Source: Solirubrobacteraceae bacterium (GTDB taxonomy: Bacteria > Actinomycetota > Thermoleophilia > Solirubrobacterales > Solirubrobacteraceae). From it: 31,725 nt of DNA. Positions 20,453 to 27,808 of this stretch are shown here, in pieces. The first letter of the stretch is position 1; the number at the start of each line of letters is the position of its first letter. The stretch is from contig JALNWQ010000026.1 in NCBI GenBank assembly GCA_023230855.1, positions 1 through 31,725 on the forward strand, written 5' to 3'. The position numbers and the translations under genes were made by a program. The notes beneath the pieces were generated by a model, which was given only the letters and a program-made list of their open reading frames with translations, was not told the origin of the DNA and did not search any database.

Positions 20453-22507
20453 TCAGGGCGTGACGTCGTCCAGCGATCCGCCGGTGGGCGCGGCGACGTC
20501 CGCCTCGTCGAGCACCCCCTGGTGCTCGGCGACCAGACGGGTGATGTCGCCCATGATCGTCGAGATGTTGAAGTCCTTGGGGGTGTAGACCCCGGACACC
20601 CCGGCGACCTGGAGCCCCTCGACGTCGGCGTCGGGGATGATCCCGCCGACGACGACCGGCACGTCGACGCCCTTGTCGCGCAGCGCCTCGATCACCGCCG
20701 GGATGAGCTCCTTGTGGCTCCCCGACAGGATCGACAGGCCGATGACGTGGACGCCCTCCTGCAGCGCGCTGTGGGCGATCTGGGCGGGGGTCAGGCGGAT
20801 CCCCTCGTAGACGACGTCCATGCCGACGTCGCGGGCGCGCACCGCGATCTGCTCGGCCCCGTTGGAGTGCCCGTCCAGGCCGGGCTTGCCGACGAGGATC
20901 TTGATCCGTCGGCCGATCGCCTCGCTCACGCGCTCGACCTCGTCGCGGACGGCGGCGACCGCCTCGGCGACGTCACCGGTCGCGGCGGCCTCGCCGACCC
21001 CGGTCGGCGCGCGGAACTCCCCGAACGCGTCGCGCAGCGTGCGCGCCCACTCGCCGGTGGTCACGCCGACGCGGGCCGCCTCGATCGACGCGGGCATGAT
21101 GTTCTCGTCGCCCCGGGCCACCTCGGCCAGCCGGGCGAGGGCGGCGTCGACGCGGTCCTGGTCGCGGTCGGCCCGCCACGCCGCGATGGCGTCCTTCGCC
21201 TGCGCCTCGACGGCGTGGTCGACGGTCATGATCCCGCCGTCGCCGGCCGCGGTCAGGGGGGACGGCTCCGTCTCGACGTACTTGTTGATCCCGACGACGG
21301 TGAGGTCGCCGGCCTCGATCCGCCGGATCCGCTCGCGGTGGCTCTCCACGAGCGAGCCCTTCATGTAGTCGACCGCCTCGACGGCGCCGCCGTGCTCGGC
21401 GACGACGGCCATCTCGGCGCGCGCGCCGTCGAGCAGCTCGGCGACGAGGCCGTCCATGACGACCGATCCCTCGAAGATGTCGGGGTACTCGAGCATGTCG
21501 GTCTCGTACGCGAGGATCTGCTGGATCCGCAGCGCCCACTGCTGGTCCCACGCACGCGGCAGGCCCAGCGCCTCGTTCCACGCCGGCAGCTGCAGCGCCC
21601 GTGCCCGGGCGTTGCGGCCCAGCGTCACCGCGAGCGCCTCCAGCACGATCCGCTGGACGTTGTTCTCGGGCTGCGCCTCGGTCAGGCCCAGGGAGTTGAC
21701 CTGGACGCCGTAGCGGAACCGCAGCGCCTTCTCGTCGGTGATCCCGTACCGCGTGCGGCCGAGCTCCTCCCACAGCACGCCCATCGCGCGGAGCTTCGCG
21801 TGCTCCTCGATGAACCGCACCCCGGCGTTGACGAAGAAGCTGATCCGGGCGAAGACCTTGGGCATCACCGCCGGGTCGACCTTCTCCGCCGCCGCGTCGA
21901 GCACCGCGATCGCGTTGGACATCGCGTAGGCGATCTCCTGGACCGGCGTCGCGCCCGCCTCCTGCAGGTGGTAGCTGCAGATGTTGATCGGGTTCCACTT
22001 CGGGACGTGCTCGACGGTGTAGGCGATCATGTCGGCGATCAGCCGCATCGACGGCCCGGGCGGGAACGCGTACGTCCCGCGCGCGAGGAACTCCTTGATG
22101 ATGTCGTTCTGCGTCGTGCCCTGCAGGGCGCGCTGGACCTCCGCGGGGTCGTCGTCCGGACGCTGCTCCTCGGCGGCGACGATGTACATCGACAGCATCC
22201 ACGCCGCCACGGCGTTGATCGTCATCGACGTGTTCATCGTCTGCAGCGGGATGCCGTCCATGAGCGTCCGCATGTCGCCGATGTGGCTCACCGGCACGCC
22301 GACCTTGCCGACCTCGCCCCGCGAGAGCTCGTCGTCGGGGTCGTACCCGGTCTGCGTCGGCAGGTCGAACGCGACCGACAGCCCGGTCTGGCCCTTGGCG
22401 AGGTTGCCGCGGTACAGCTCGTTGGACGCCTTCGCCGTCGAGTGGCCGGCGTAGGTCCGCATGAGCCAGGGACGGTCCGGCTCGGGCAGGCGAGGGCTGC
22501 TGCTCAT
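20453..22507 (-). CDS. ecm: Adenosylcobalamin-dependent acyl-CoA mutase, ethylmalonyl-CoA mutase (MeaA) type
   Basis: Carbon-skeleton mutase, here most like ethylmalonyl-CoA mutase (to methylsuccinyl-CoA) of the ethylmalonyl-CoA pathway. The 684-residue chain joins the substrate barrel (PWLMRTYAGHSTAKASNELY, GQTGLSVAFDLPTQTGYD, NTSMTINAVAAWML, WNPINICSYHLQEAGATP) to a cobalamin domain with base-off His547 in GLDGHSNG (DxHxxG) and GLSILSGSH. The MRTYAGHST and DLPTQTGYD forms fit the Ecm/MeaA group, whereas methylmalonyl-CoA mutases usually read IRQYAGFST and DLATHRGYD. An isobutyryl-CoA-type or other variant substrate is possible. The ATG lies 6 nt after TAGAAT. The partner GTPase meaB is at 14342-15325 and ccr at 25779-27035, which supports the assignment. 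Confidence 0.9.
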   Translation of the reverse strand: MSSSPRLPEPDRPWLMRTYAGHSTAKASNELYRGNLAKGQTGLSVAFDLPTQTGYDPDDELSRGEVGKVGVPVSHIGDMRTLMDGIPLQTMNTSMTINAVAAWMLSMYIVAAEEQRPDDDPAEVQRALQGTTQNDIIKEFLARGTYAFPPGPSMRLIADMIAYTVEHVPKWNPINICSYHLQEAGATPVQEIAYAMSNAIAVLDAAAEKVDPAVMPKVFARISFFVNAGVRFIEEHAKLRAMGVLWEELGRTRYGITDEKALRFRYGVQVNSLGLTEAQPENNVQRIVLEALAVTLGRNARARALQLPAWNEALGLPRAWDQQWALRIQQILAYETDMLEYPDIFEGSVVMDGLVAELLDGARAEMAVVAEHGGAVEAVDYMKGSLVESHRERIRRIEAGDLTVVGINKYVETEPSPLTAAGDGGIMTVDHAVEAQAKDAIAAWRADRDQDRVDAALARLAEVARGDENIMPASIEAARVGVTTGEWARTLRDAFGEFRAPTGVGEAAATGDVAEAVAAVRDEVERVSEAIGRRIKILVGKPGLDGHSNGAEQIAVRARDVGMDVVYEGIRLTPAQIAHSALQEGVHVIGLSILSGSHKELIPAVIEALRDKGVDVPVVVGGIIPDADVEGLQVAGVSGVYTPKDFNISTIMGDITRLVAEHQGVLDEADVAAPTGGSLDDVTP

Positions 22508-22513
22508 GCGCGG

Positions 22514-22519
22514 ATTCTA
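22514..22519 (-). promoter_or_regulatory. -10 box of the mutase gene (leaderless)
   Basis: TAGAAT on the minus strand ends 6 nt before the ATG at 22507. The divergent hydrolase gene has its own box at 22575-22580. Confidence 0.6.
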
Positions 22520-22574
22520 GGCGTGCCCCGCCGGACGGGGGGTCCAGCGGGGCCGTCCGGTCGGACGTCGGCGG

Positions 22575-22580
22575 TACGGT
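22575..22580 (+). promoter_or_regulatory. -10 box of the first MBL hydrolase gene (leaderless)
   Basis: TACGGT ends 7 nt before the GTG at 22588. It favours that GTG over the in-frame GTG at 22579, which overlaps the box. Confidence 0.5.
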
Positions 22581-22587
22581 GGCGGAC

Positions 22588-23448
22588 GTGACCGCCGCGC
22601 TGCCCGAGACGATCGACCTGCTCCACCAGGGGAGGCCGAAGGCGATGGGGGCGCACTGGTTCGACGGGACGATCGTCGACCCGGGCGCCGAGAGCAGCAT
22701 GGCGCGGCTGCTGGAGGCGCTCGGCGATCGGGCGCCGGAGCGGATCCTGCTGACGCACATCCACTTCGACCACGCCGGCGCGACCGGGGCGCTCGTCGAG
22801 CGGTTCCCCGACGTCGAGGTGTGGGTCCACGAGCGGGGCGCGCGGCACATCGTCGACCCCACCCGCCTCGTCTCCAGCGCCCGGGCCATCTACGGCGACG
22901 CGTTCGACGGGCTGTGGGGTCGCGTCGTGCCGGTGCCCGAGGAGCGGCTGCGCGTCCTGTCCGGCGGCGAGCGGATCGGGCCGTGGCGGGTGGCGTACAC
23001 GCCCGGGCACGCCCAGCACCACGTCGCCTACCTCCACGAGGACGCCGGCGTGGCGTACACCGGCGACGTCACCGGGGTGCGGATCGACGGCGGGCCGACC
23101 GTCGCGCCGACCCCGCCCCCCGACATCGACGTCCCCGCGTGGCACGCGTCGCTCGACCTCATCGCCGCGTGGGATCCGACCGCGCTGGCGTTCATGCACT
23201 TCGGCGTCGCGACCGACCCGGCCGAGCAGATCGCGGCGATGCACGAGACGCTCGACCGCCAGGCGGCGGCCGTGCGACGGGGCGGGGTCGACGCGCTCAC
23301 CGCGGTCGTGCGGGAGTGGACGACCGGCCGCGCCGGCGACGCCGGCCGACCGACGCTCGACGCGATGGGCGACATGACCGCCGACGAGGCGGGGCTGCGC
23401 CGCTACTGGGGCAAGGTCGCCGAGCGCGCCCGGCCCGACGGGGCGTGA
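22588..23448 (+). CDS. Metallo-beta-lactamase-fold hydrolase, copy 1 of a tandem pair
   Basis: 286 residues with the full MBL metal set: THIHFDHAG (HxHxDH), TPGHAQHH, YTGDVTG and FMHFG. The fold covers a wide range of hydrolases (lactonases, thioesterases, glyoxalase II-like); the TGALVERFPDVEVWVHERGA stretch after the metal motif is shared only with copy 2 here. The C-terminal 80 residues are helical. The GTG at 22588 is chosen because the same VTA-LPETIDL start follows a -10 box in both copies. It lies next to the mutase gene, divergently, so a CoA-ester or lactone substrate is conceivable but unproven. Several blocks of DNA are identical to copy 2. Confidence 0.88.
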   Translation: MTAALPETIDLLHQGRPKAMGAHWFDGTIVDPGAESSMARLLEALGDRAPERILLTHIHFDHAGATGALVERFPDVEVWVHERGARHIVDPTRLVSSARAIYGDAFDGLWGRVVPVPEERLRVLSGGERIGPWRVAYTPGHAQHHVAYLHEDAGVAYTGDVTGVRIDGGPTVAPTPPPDIDVPAWHASLDLIAAWDPTALAFMHFGVATDPAEQIAAMHETLDRQAAAVRRGGVDALTAVVREWTTGRAGDAGRPTLDAMGDMTADEAGLRRYWGKVAERARPDGA

Positions 23449-23541
23449 GGAGGCGCCACCGCGCCCGGTGGCCTGCCGGCGGTGACGGGTCGGACCACGC
23501 GCGAGATGCGCCACCCCGGTCGACCGACCGCGTCGACCGCC

Positions 23542-23547
23542 TATGGT
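23542..23547 (+). promoter_or_regulatory. -10 box of the second MBL hydrolase gene (leaderless)
   Basis: TATGGT ends 7 nt before the GTG at 23555, the same geometry as copy 1. The ATG inside this box (23543) is therefore an unlikely start. Confidence 0.5.
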
Positions 23548-23554
23548 CCCCGGG

Positions 23555-24418
23555 GTGACCGCCACCCTCCCCGAGACGATCGACCTGCACCACCTGGGCT
23601 CGCCGGGCGCCCTCGGAGCCCACTGGTTCGACGGCGCGATCGTCGACCCGGGTCCGGAGCGGACGCTGCCGCGGCTGCTCGAGGGCCTCGGCGACCGCGT
23701 GCCCGAGCGGATCCTGCTCACCCACATCCACTTCGATCACGCCGGGGCGACCGGGGCGCTCGTCGAGCGGTTCCCCGACGTCGAGGTGTGGGTCCACGAG
23801 CGTGGGGCACGGCACATCGTCGACCCCACCCGCCTGGTGCGCAGCGCCCGCGGCGTGTTCGGCGAGGCGTTCGACATGCTCTGGGGCGAGGTCGTCCCCG
23901 TGCCGCAGGCGAGCCTGCGGGTGCTCGAGGGCGGGGAGCGGATCGGGTCGTGGCGGGTGGCGTACACGCCCGGGCACGCCCAGCACCACGTGTCCTACCT
24001 TCACGAGGACACCGGGGTGGCCTACACCGGGGACGTCACCGGCATCCGGATCGACGGCGGACCGGCGCTGCCGCCGACGCCGCCGCCGGACATCGATCCG
24101 CCGCTGTGGCACGCGTCGCTCGACCTCATCGCCGCGTGGGACCCGGCGGCGTTGGCGTTCATGCACTTCGGGGTCGTCACCGACGACGTGCCCGAGCAGA
24201 TCGCCGGCGTGCACGGCGCGCTGGACCGGCTGGCGGCCGTCGCCCGGCGCACCGACGCGGTGGGCATGGCCGCCGAGCTGCGGGCGTGGATCACCGCGGA
24301 GGCGCCGGACGCCGTCGACACGTACTACGCCGCCGGGCCCTTCGAGGGGCTGTGGGGTGGCCTGGACCGCTACTGGGGCCAGGTCGCCGCCCGCGCCCGT
24401 CCGGACGACGCCGCCTGA
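23555..24418 (+). CDS. Metallo-beta-lactamase-fold hydrolase, copy 2 of a tandem pair
   Basis: 287 residues, aligning to copy 1 over nearly the whole length with few gaps, including every metal motif (THIHFDHAG, TPGHAQHH, YTGDVTG, FMHFG). Divergence concentrates in the C-terminal helices (about 215-287), where copy 2 reads RTDAVGMAAELRAWITAEA and copy 1 RGGVDALTAVVREWTTGRA. This suggests a changed substrate or partner with a conserved active site. It has its own -10 box and can be expressed separately from copy 1. Offset between the copies is 967 bp. Activity is unknown. Confidence 0.88.
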   Translation: MTATLPETIDLHHLGSPGALGAHWFDGAIVDPGPERTLPRLLEGLGDRVPERILLTHIHFDHAGATGALVERFPDVEVWVHERGARHIVDPTRLVRSARGVFGEAFDMLWGEVVPVPQASLRVLEGGERIGSWRVAYTPGHAQHHVSYLHEDTGVAYTGDVTGIRIDGGPALPPTPPPDIDPPLWHASLDLIAAWDPAALAFMHFGVVTDDVPEQIAGVHGALDRLAAVARRTDAVGMAAELRAWITAEAPDAVDTYYAAGPFEGLWGGLDRYWGQVAARARPDDAA

Positions 24419-24535
24419 CCGTCGGCGGACCGCGCGCCACCCGCGTCGGGTCGGTCGCGACGACGGATCCGGACGGCCGTCACATGACGGCCGGTGGAGC
24501 GGGTAGCCTCGAGGCGTCGCGCCCACCCCGATCGC

Positions 24536-24541
24536 TACCCT
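24536..24541 (+). promoter_or_regulatory. -10-like box of clpS
   Basis: TACCCT ends 8 nt before the GTG at 24550. A second candidate, TAGCCT, lies at 24514-24519. Both are weaker than the other boxes in the window. Confidence 0.35.
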
Positions 24542-24549
24542 GCACCGCC

Positions 24550-24837
24550 GTGAGCCAGACCATCGAGCAGACCCGCTCCGCCAAGCCGGGCACCGGCCTC
24601 GGCGGCGCCTGGAACGTCATCGTCCGCAACGACGACCACAACACGTTCGACGGCGTGGCCGTCGCGCTGTCGCGCACCCTTCCAGGGGTCACGGTCGAGG
24701 ACGGCTACCGGATCGCGGACCGGATCCACCACAAGGGCCTGGCGATCGTCTGGACCGGCCACCTCGAGCTGGCCGAGCACTACTGGGCGCAGCTGCGCGA
24801 CGCGGGCCTCACCATGGCCCCGCTCGAGCAGGCCTGA
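24550..24837 (+). CDS. clpS: ATP-dependent Clp protease adaptor ClpS
   Basis: Adaptor that delivers N-degron proteins to the ClpC/ClpA-ClpP protease. 95 residues, the normal size: a flexible start (MSQTIEQTRSAKPGTG), the N-degron pocket signature WNVIVRNDDHNTFDGV (about 21-36), and the following helix ending IADRIHHKGLAIVWTGHLEL with the conserved HxxG. The GTG start agrees with a -10-like box 8 nt upstream. The Clp ATPase and protease genes are not in the window. It is convergent to the secreted RNase gene, 29 nt away. Confidence 0.92.
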   Translation: MSQTIEQTRSAKPGTGLGGAWNVIVRNDDHNTFDGVAVALSRTLPGVTVEDGYRIADRIHHKGLAIVWTGHLELAEHYWAQLRDAGLTMAPLEQA

Positions 24838-24866
24838 GCGGTCGGGGCCCCGACCGGGGCCGCCGA

Positions 24867-25343
24867 TCAGGGCACGACCCGCCGGAAGCTCCGGTAATGG
24901 TCGGCCGTGTAGTACCGCGGGCCGCCACGGTCGACGACGAGCCGTCGGGCGCCACGGGTCCTCGCGCCGGGCGTCCGCACCGTGTACTCCCGGTACGTCC
25001 CGACCGGACGCGCCGGCAGCAGCCGCTCGCGGTTCTGGAACGTCGTCCCGTCCTGGCGGTGGGGGAAGGGACCGCCACGGTCGATGAGGTCCAGCGTCGT
25101 CCGGGCCTCGGGCGGCAGCGCCGACAGGCGGATCGTCGTCCGCGTCGCGGCGACGCCACCGGTGGTGGACGGGCCGGTGACGGTGCGGGCGACGGACGGC
25201 GTGCCGGTCGGGCCGGCGTCGGTGGCCGTGGGGTCGTCGGTGGCCCCGCAGCCCGCGAGAGCGACGAGCGCGAGGGACAGGGCCGCGATCCGGGCGACCG
25301 TGGGCGGGCGGCGCCTGCGCGGGCGCGCCGGACGTCGCGGCAC
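24867..25343 (-). CDS. Secreted guanyl-specific ribonuclease (RNase Sa-like) lipoprotein
   Basis: 158 residues from GTG 25343. A signal peptide (IAALSLALVALAGC) ends in a lipobox with Cys32, so the enzyme is predicted to be membrane-tethered outside. A Thr/Pro-rich spacer runs to about 70. Residues 72-158 follow Streptomyces RNase Sa closely: LSALPPEARTTLDLI, GPFPHRQDGTTFQNRE, YREYTVRTPGARTRGARRL, YYTADHYRSF. Catalytic residues by alignment are Glu119, Arg133/134 and His149. Compared with RNase Sa the loop before the His segment is a few residues shorter and the disulfide cysteines are missing. No barstar-like inhibitor is visible nearby. It may be co-transcribed behind ccr and the 126-residue gene (48-nt gap). 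Confidence 0.9.
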   Translation of the reverse strand: MPRRPARPRRRRPPTVARIAALSLALVALAGCGATDDPTATDAGPTGTPSVARTVTGPSTTGGVAATRTTIRLSALPPEARTTLDLIDRGGPFPHRQDGTTFQNRERLLPARPVGTYREYTVRTPGARTRGARRLVVDRGGPRYYTADHYRSFRRVVP

Positions 25344-25390
25344 GACGGCCCGCGGGCGCGGACCGTCGTTGGCGCAAGGGTGCGTCGTGC

Positions 25391-25771
25391 TCAGGAGGCG
25401 GCGACCGGCGTGGCGTCGACCGGCGCCGGCGTCGCGAACGGGTCGTCCGCGAACACGTCGACGACCCCGGCCCCGGTGCCCTGGGAGATCGTCTCGAACA
25501 TCTCGTACGCCAGCGGCTTCTGGTACCAGGCCATCGTCACCGTGCGGAAGGTGATGAACGCCTCGGAGTTCCAGATCCGGGTCCAGTCGGCCTTGTCGGC
25601 GAGCAGCAGGACCTGGCGGAACTTGTAGGCGTCGTCCTGGGCACGGAAGACGCGGACCTCGAGCGCGCCCAGGCGCAGCAGCTCGGGCGTCAGGTCCGCC
25701 AGGGCGTCGGCCAGCTTGTCGTGCCGGAGGGCGGTGGCGTAGTAGGGGATGTGGACGGCTACGGCGCTCAT
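25391..25771 (-). CDS. Small conserved-looking protein directly downstream of ccr
   Basis: 126 residues, starting 7 nt after the ccr stop, so translated from the same mRNA. The alternation of short strands and amphipathic helices (VAVHIPYYATALRHDKLADA, ALEVRVFRAQDD, FRQVLLLADKADWTRIW, FITFRTVTMAWYQKPLAYEMF) resembles a dimeric ferredoxin-like alpha-beta barrel of the antibiotic-biosynthesis-monooxygenase type. That fold call is by eye and tentative. The acidic/Pro C-terminus looks disordered. It has no signal peptide. A role with crotonyl-CoA or ethylmalonyl-CoA metabolism is suggested only by the operon. Confidence 0.75.
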   Translation of the reverse strand: MSAVAVHIPYYATALRHDKLADALADLTPELLRLGALEVRVFRAQDDAYKFRQVLLLADKADWTRIWNSEAFITFRTVTMAWYQKPLAYEMFETISQGTGAGVVDVFADDPFATPAPVDATPVAAS

Positions 25772-25778
25772 ACGGTCG

Positions 25779-27035
25779 TCAGGCTCCCACTTCCGCGAGA
25801 ATCGCGCCAGGACCCTCGCCCGTGCGGCCCTCCTCGGCGTCCTGCGCGCCGACGAGGATGGCGATCTTGCCGAGGTGCTGGTTGTCGCGCAGGAGCTGGT
25901 GGGCGGTGGCGACGTCGTCGAACGGCAGGGTCCGCCAGAGGACCGGCTGGATCTTGCCCTCGTCGATCAGCGCGTTGGCGCGGGTCGACTCGTAGGCGTT
26001 GGCGAAGTGCGATCCGATGATCTGCTTCTGGCGCATCCAGAGGTGGCGGACGTCGAAGTCGAGGTCGAACCCGGAGGTCGCGCCGCAGATGACGACCTTG
26101 CCGAACGGCTTGACGGTGAAGACCGACGTCGGGAACGTCGCCTTGCCGACGTGCTCGAAGACGATGTTGGGGGAGTCGCCGAGGATCTCCTTGACGCGCT
26201 TGGCGAATCCCACGGAGGCCTTGAAGCGGGCCTTCTCCTCGTCGGGGGTCTCGTCGCCCTTGCGCATGATGCCGGGGAACTCGCTGCGGTTGATGTACCC
26301 GACCGCGCCGAGGCGCTCGACGAGCTCGCCCTTCTCGTCGCTGGAGACGATGCCGACGGCGTCCGCGCCGGCGGCCTTGCAGAGCTGGATGGCGAACACG
26401 CCCAGGCCGCCGGCGGCGCCCCACACGAGGACCTTGTCGCCGGCCTGGATCTTCGCCTGGTCGACGAGCATGCGGTAAGCGGTGAAGTACGTCAGGCCGT
26501 ACGACGCGGCCTCGGCCCACGACAGGTGCGCGGGCTTGGGCAGGAGCTGCTGCGCCTGGACCTTGCAGAACTGCGCGAACGAGCCCCAGGTGGTCTCGTA
26601 GCCCCAGATCCGCTGGGACGGGGCGGCGAGCGGGTCGAGGCCGTGCACCTCGACGTCCTCGTAGGACGCCTGGTTGCAGTGGACGACGACCTCGTCGCCG
26701 GGCTTCCAGCGGGTGACGCCCTCGCCGACCTTCCAGACGATGCCCGACGCGTCGGAGCCGCCGATGTGGTGGCCGGTCTCGGGGTGGTCGCCGTACTTGA
26801 AGACGGAGACGGGCTGGCCGAGGGCGGCCCACACGTTGTTGAAGTTCACGCCGGCGGCCATGACGCGGAGGACGACCTCGAAGGGGCCGGGCTCGGGGAC
26901 CTCGACCTCCTCGAGCCGGATCGCGTCCTTCGGCTCGCCCAGGCGGTCCTCACGGATCACCCACGCCGCCATCTTGGTGGGCAGGGAGCCGGGCTCGGTG
27001 GCCACGGTGGAGATCTGGGACAGGTCGACGGCCAT
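25779..27035 (-). CDS. ccr: Crotonyl-CoA carboxylase/reductase
   Basis: Medium-chain dehydrogenase/reductase that uses NADPH and CO2 to turn crotonyl-CoA into ethylmalonyl-CoA; some relatives only reduce. 418 residues, normal length. Family marks include AAGVNFNNVWAALGQPVSVF, HHIGGSDASGIVWKVG, GYETTWGSFAQF, SWAEAASYGLTYFTAYRML, the NADP loop VWGAAGGLGVFAIQLCKAAG and LWMRQKQIIGSHFAN. The His in GSHFAN lies where the CO2-pocket His of characterised enzymes is found (recalled, not aligned), which favours carboxylation. A GCGAGG site lies 5 nt before the ATG at 27035, so unlike many neighbours this gene has a ribosome binding site. Together with ecm and meaB it supplies key steps of the ethylmalonyl-CoA route for acetate assimilation or extender units. 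Confidence 0.92.
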   Translation of the reverse strand: MAVDLSQISTVATEPGSLPTKMAAWVIREDRLGEPKDAIRLEEVEVPEPGPFEVVLRVMAAGVNFNNVWAALGQPVSVFKYGDHPETGHHIGGSDASGIVWKVGEGVTRWKPGDEVVVHCNQASYEDVEVHGLDPLAAPSQRIWGYETTWGSFAQFCKVQAQQLLPKPAHLSWAEAASYGLTYFTAYRMLVDQAKIQAGDKVLVWGAAGGLGVFAIQLCKAAGADAVGIVSSDEKGELVERLGAVGYINRSEFPGIMRKGDETPDEEKARFKASVGFAKRVKEILGDSPNIVFEHVGKATFPTSVFTVKPFGKVVICGATSGFDLDFDVRHLWMRQKQIIGSHFANAYESTRANALIDEGKIQPVLWRTLPFDDVATAHQLLRDNQHLGKIAILVGAQDAEEGRTGEGPGAILAEVGA

Positions 27036-27205
27036 CGGTGCCTCGCTCGCGTTCGGTGGTCGGTGCGGCGCGCAACGATACCCGCCGGACGGGGGGTCGG
27101 CGGCGTCCCCGCGCGCGGCGATCGGCGGCCGAAGGGACGACAATCCGACCGGACGGACTGTCCGTCGAGCGTCGTCCCGGGCCGACCGGGACGACGGTGC
27201 GTCGG

Positions 27206-27640
27206 TCAGGGCAGGAGCAGCTCGTCGTCGGAGCTCTCGCGCTCCTTGCCGACGGTGAGGGTGCCCGGGCGGATGCCCTGCGCGGACGACGCCAGGCGGT
27301 ACGTGCCGCGCTCCACGACCGCGGTGATCGCCGCGACGCCGCCGGGCTCGATCGGCTTCGTCGACGGGCCGTCGTCGCCGGACGCGTCGGTCGCGACGAG
27401 GCGCGCCGTGACCTTCTCGTCGCTCTGGTTGCTGATGAGGATCCGCAGCGGACCACCACCGACGCGGGCGGGCGCCAGGTCGACGCCACGGTCGGTGATC
27501 GCCGCGCTGATCGAGATCTGGGACGGTGGGCGGGAGCCGCTGGGCCGGTCCTCGTCGTCCACACGACCACAGGCCAGCAGGCCGGAGGCGAGGGCGAGGA
27601 CGGTCGACGTCATGACGATCGACGTACGTGGCTGGTGCAT
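27206..27640 (-). CDS. Small predicted lipoprotein of unknown function
   Basis: 144 residues. A signal peptide (IVMTSTVLALASGLLACG) ends in a lipobox with the Cys of LLAC near residue 24. The rest is a single predicted beta-rich domain: SQISISAAITDRGVDL, PLRILISNQSDEKVTARLV, VAAITAVVERGTYRLASS, ending in an acidic tail (RESSDDELLLP). The spacing of strands and the term NQSDEK recall cupredoxin-like or immunoglobulin-like sandwiches, but no copper-binding His/Cys set is present. GGGAG lies 4 nt before the ATG. The 170 bases between its stop and the ccr start show no gene. Confidence 0.7.
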   Translation of the reverse strand: MHQPRTSIVMTSTVLALASGLLACGRVDDEDRPSGSRPPSQISISAAITDRGVDLAPARVGGGPLRILISNQSDEKVTARLVATDASGDDGPSTKPIEPGGVAAITAVVERGTYRLASSAQGIRPGTLTVGKERESSDDELLLP

Positions 27641-27808
27641 GCTTCTCCCGGACTCCCCAGTCTCGCGCGGACAGTGTGCCCGCGCGCGGTGTCCGCAACC
27701 CTACCCGAGGCGCCGGGTGCGGTCGCGGTCGGGTACGGCGCTCCGGAACGGCGGCGGCGTGGCGGGCGGCACGCGGTCGTCGCCCGTCGTCGCCCGCGGA
27801 CGCGGGGA

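Noticed and set aside
20453..22507. Methylmalonyl-CoA mutase
   Set aside because: The MRTYAGHST and DLPTQTGYD motifs, the single 684-residue chain and the neighbouring ccr fit the ethylmalonyl-CoA mutase/MeaA group better. The choice still depends on a tree.
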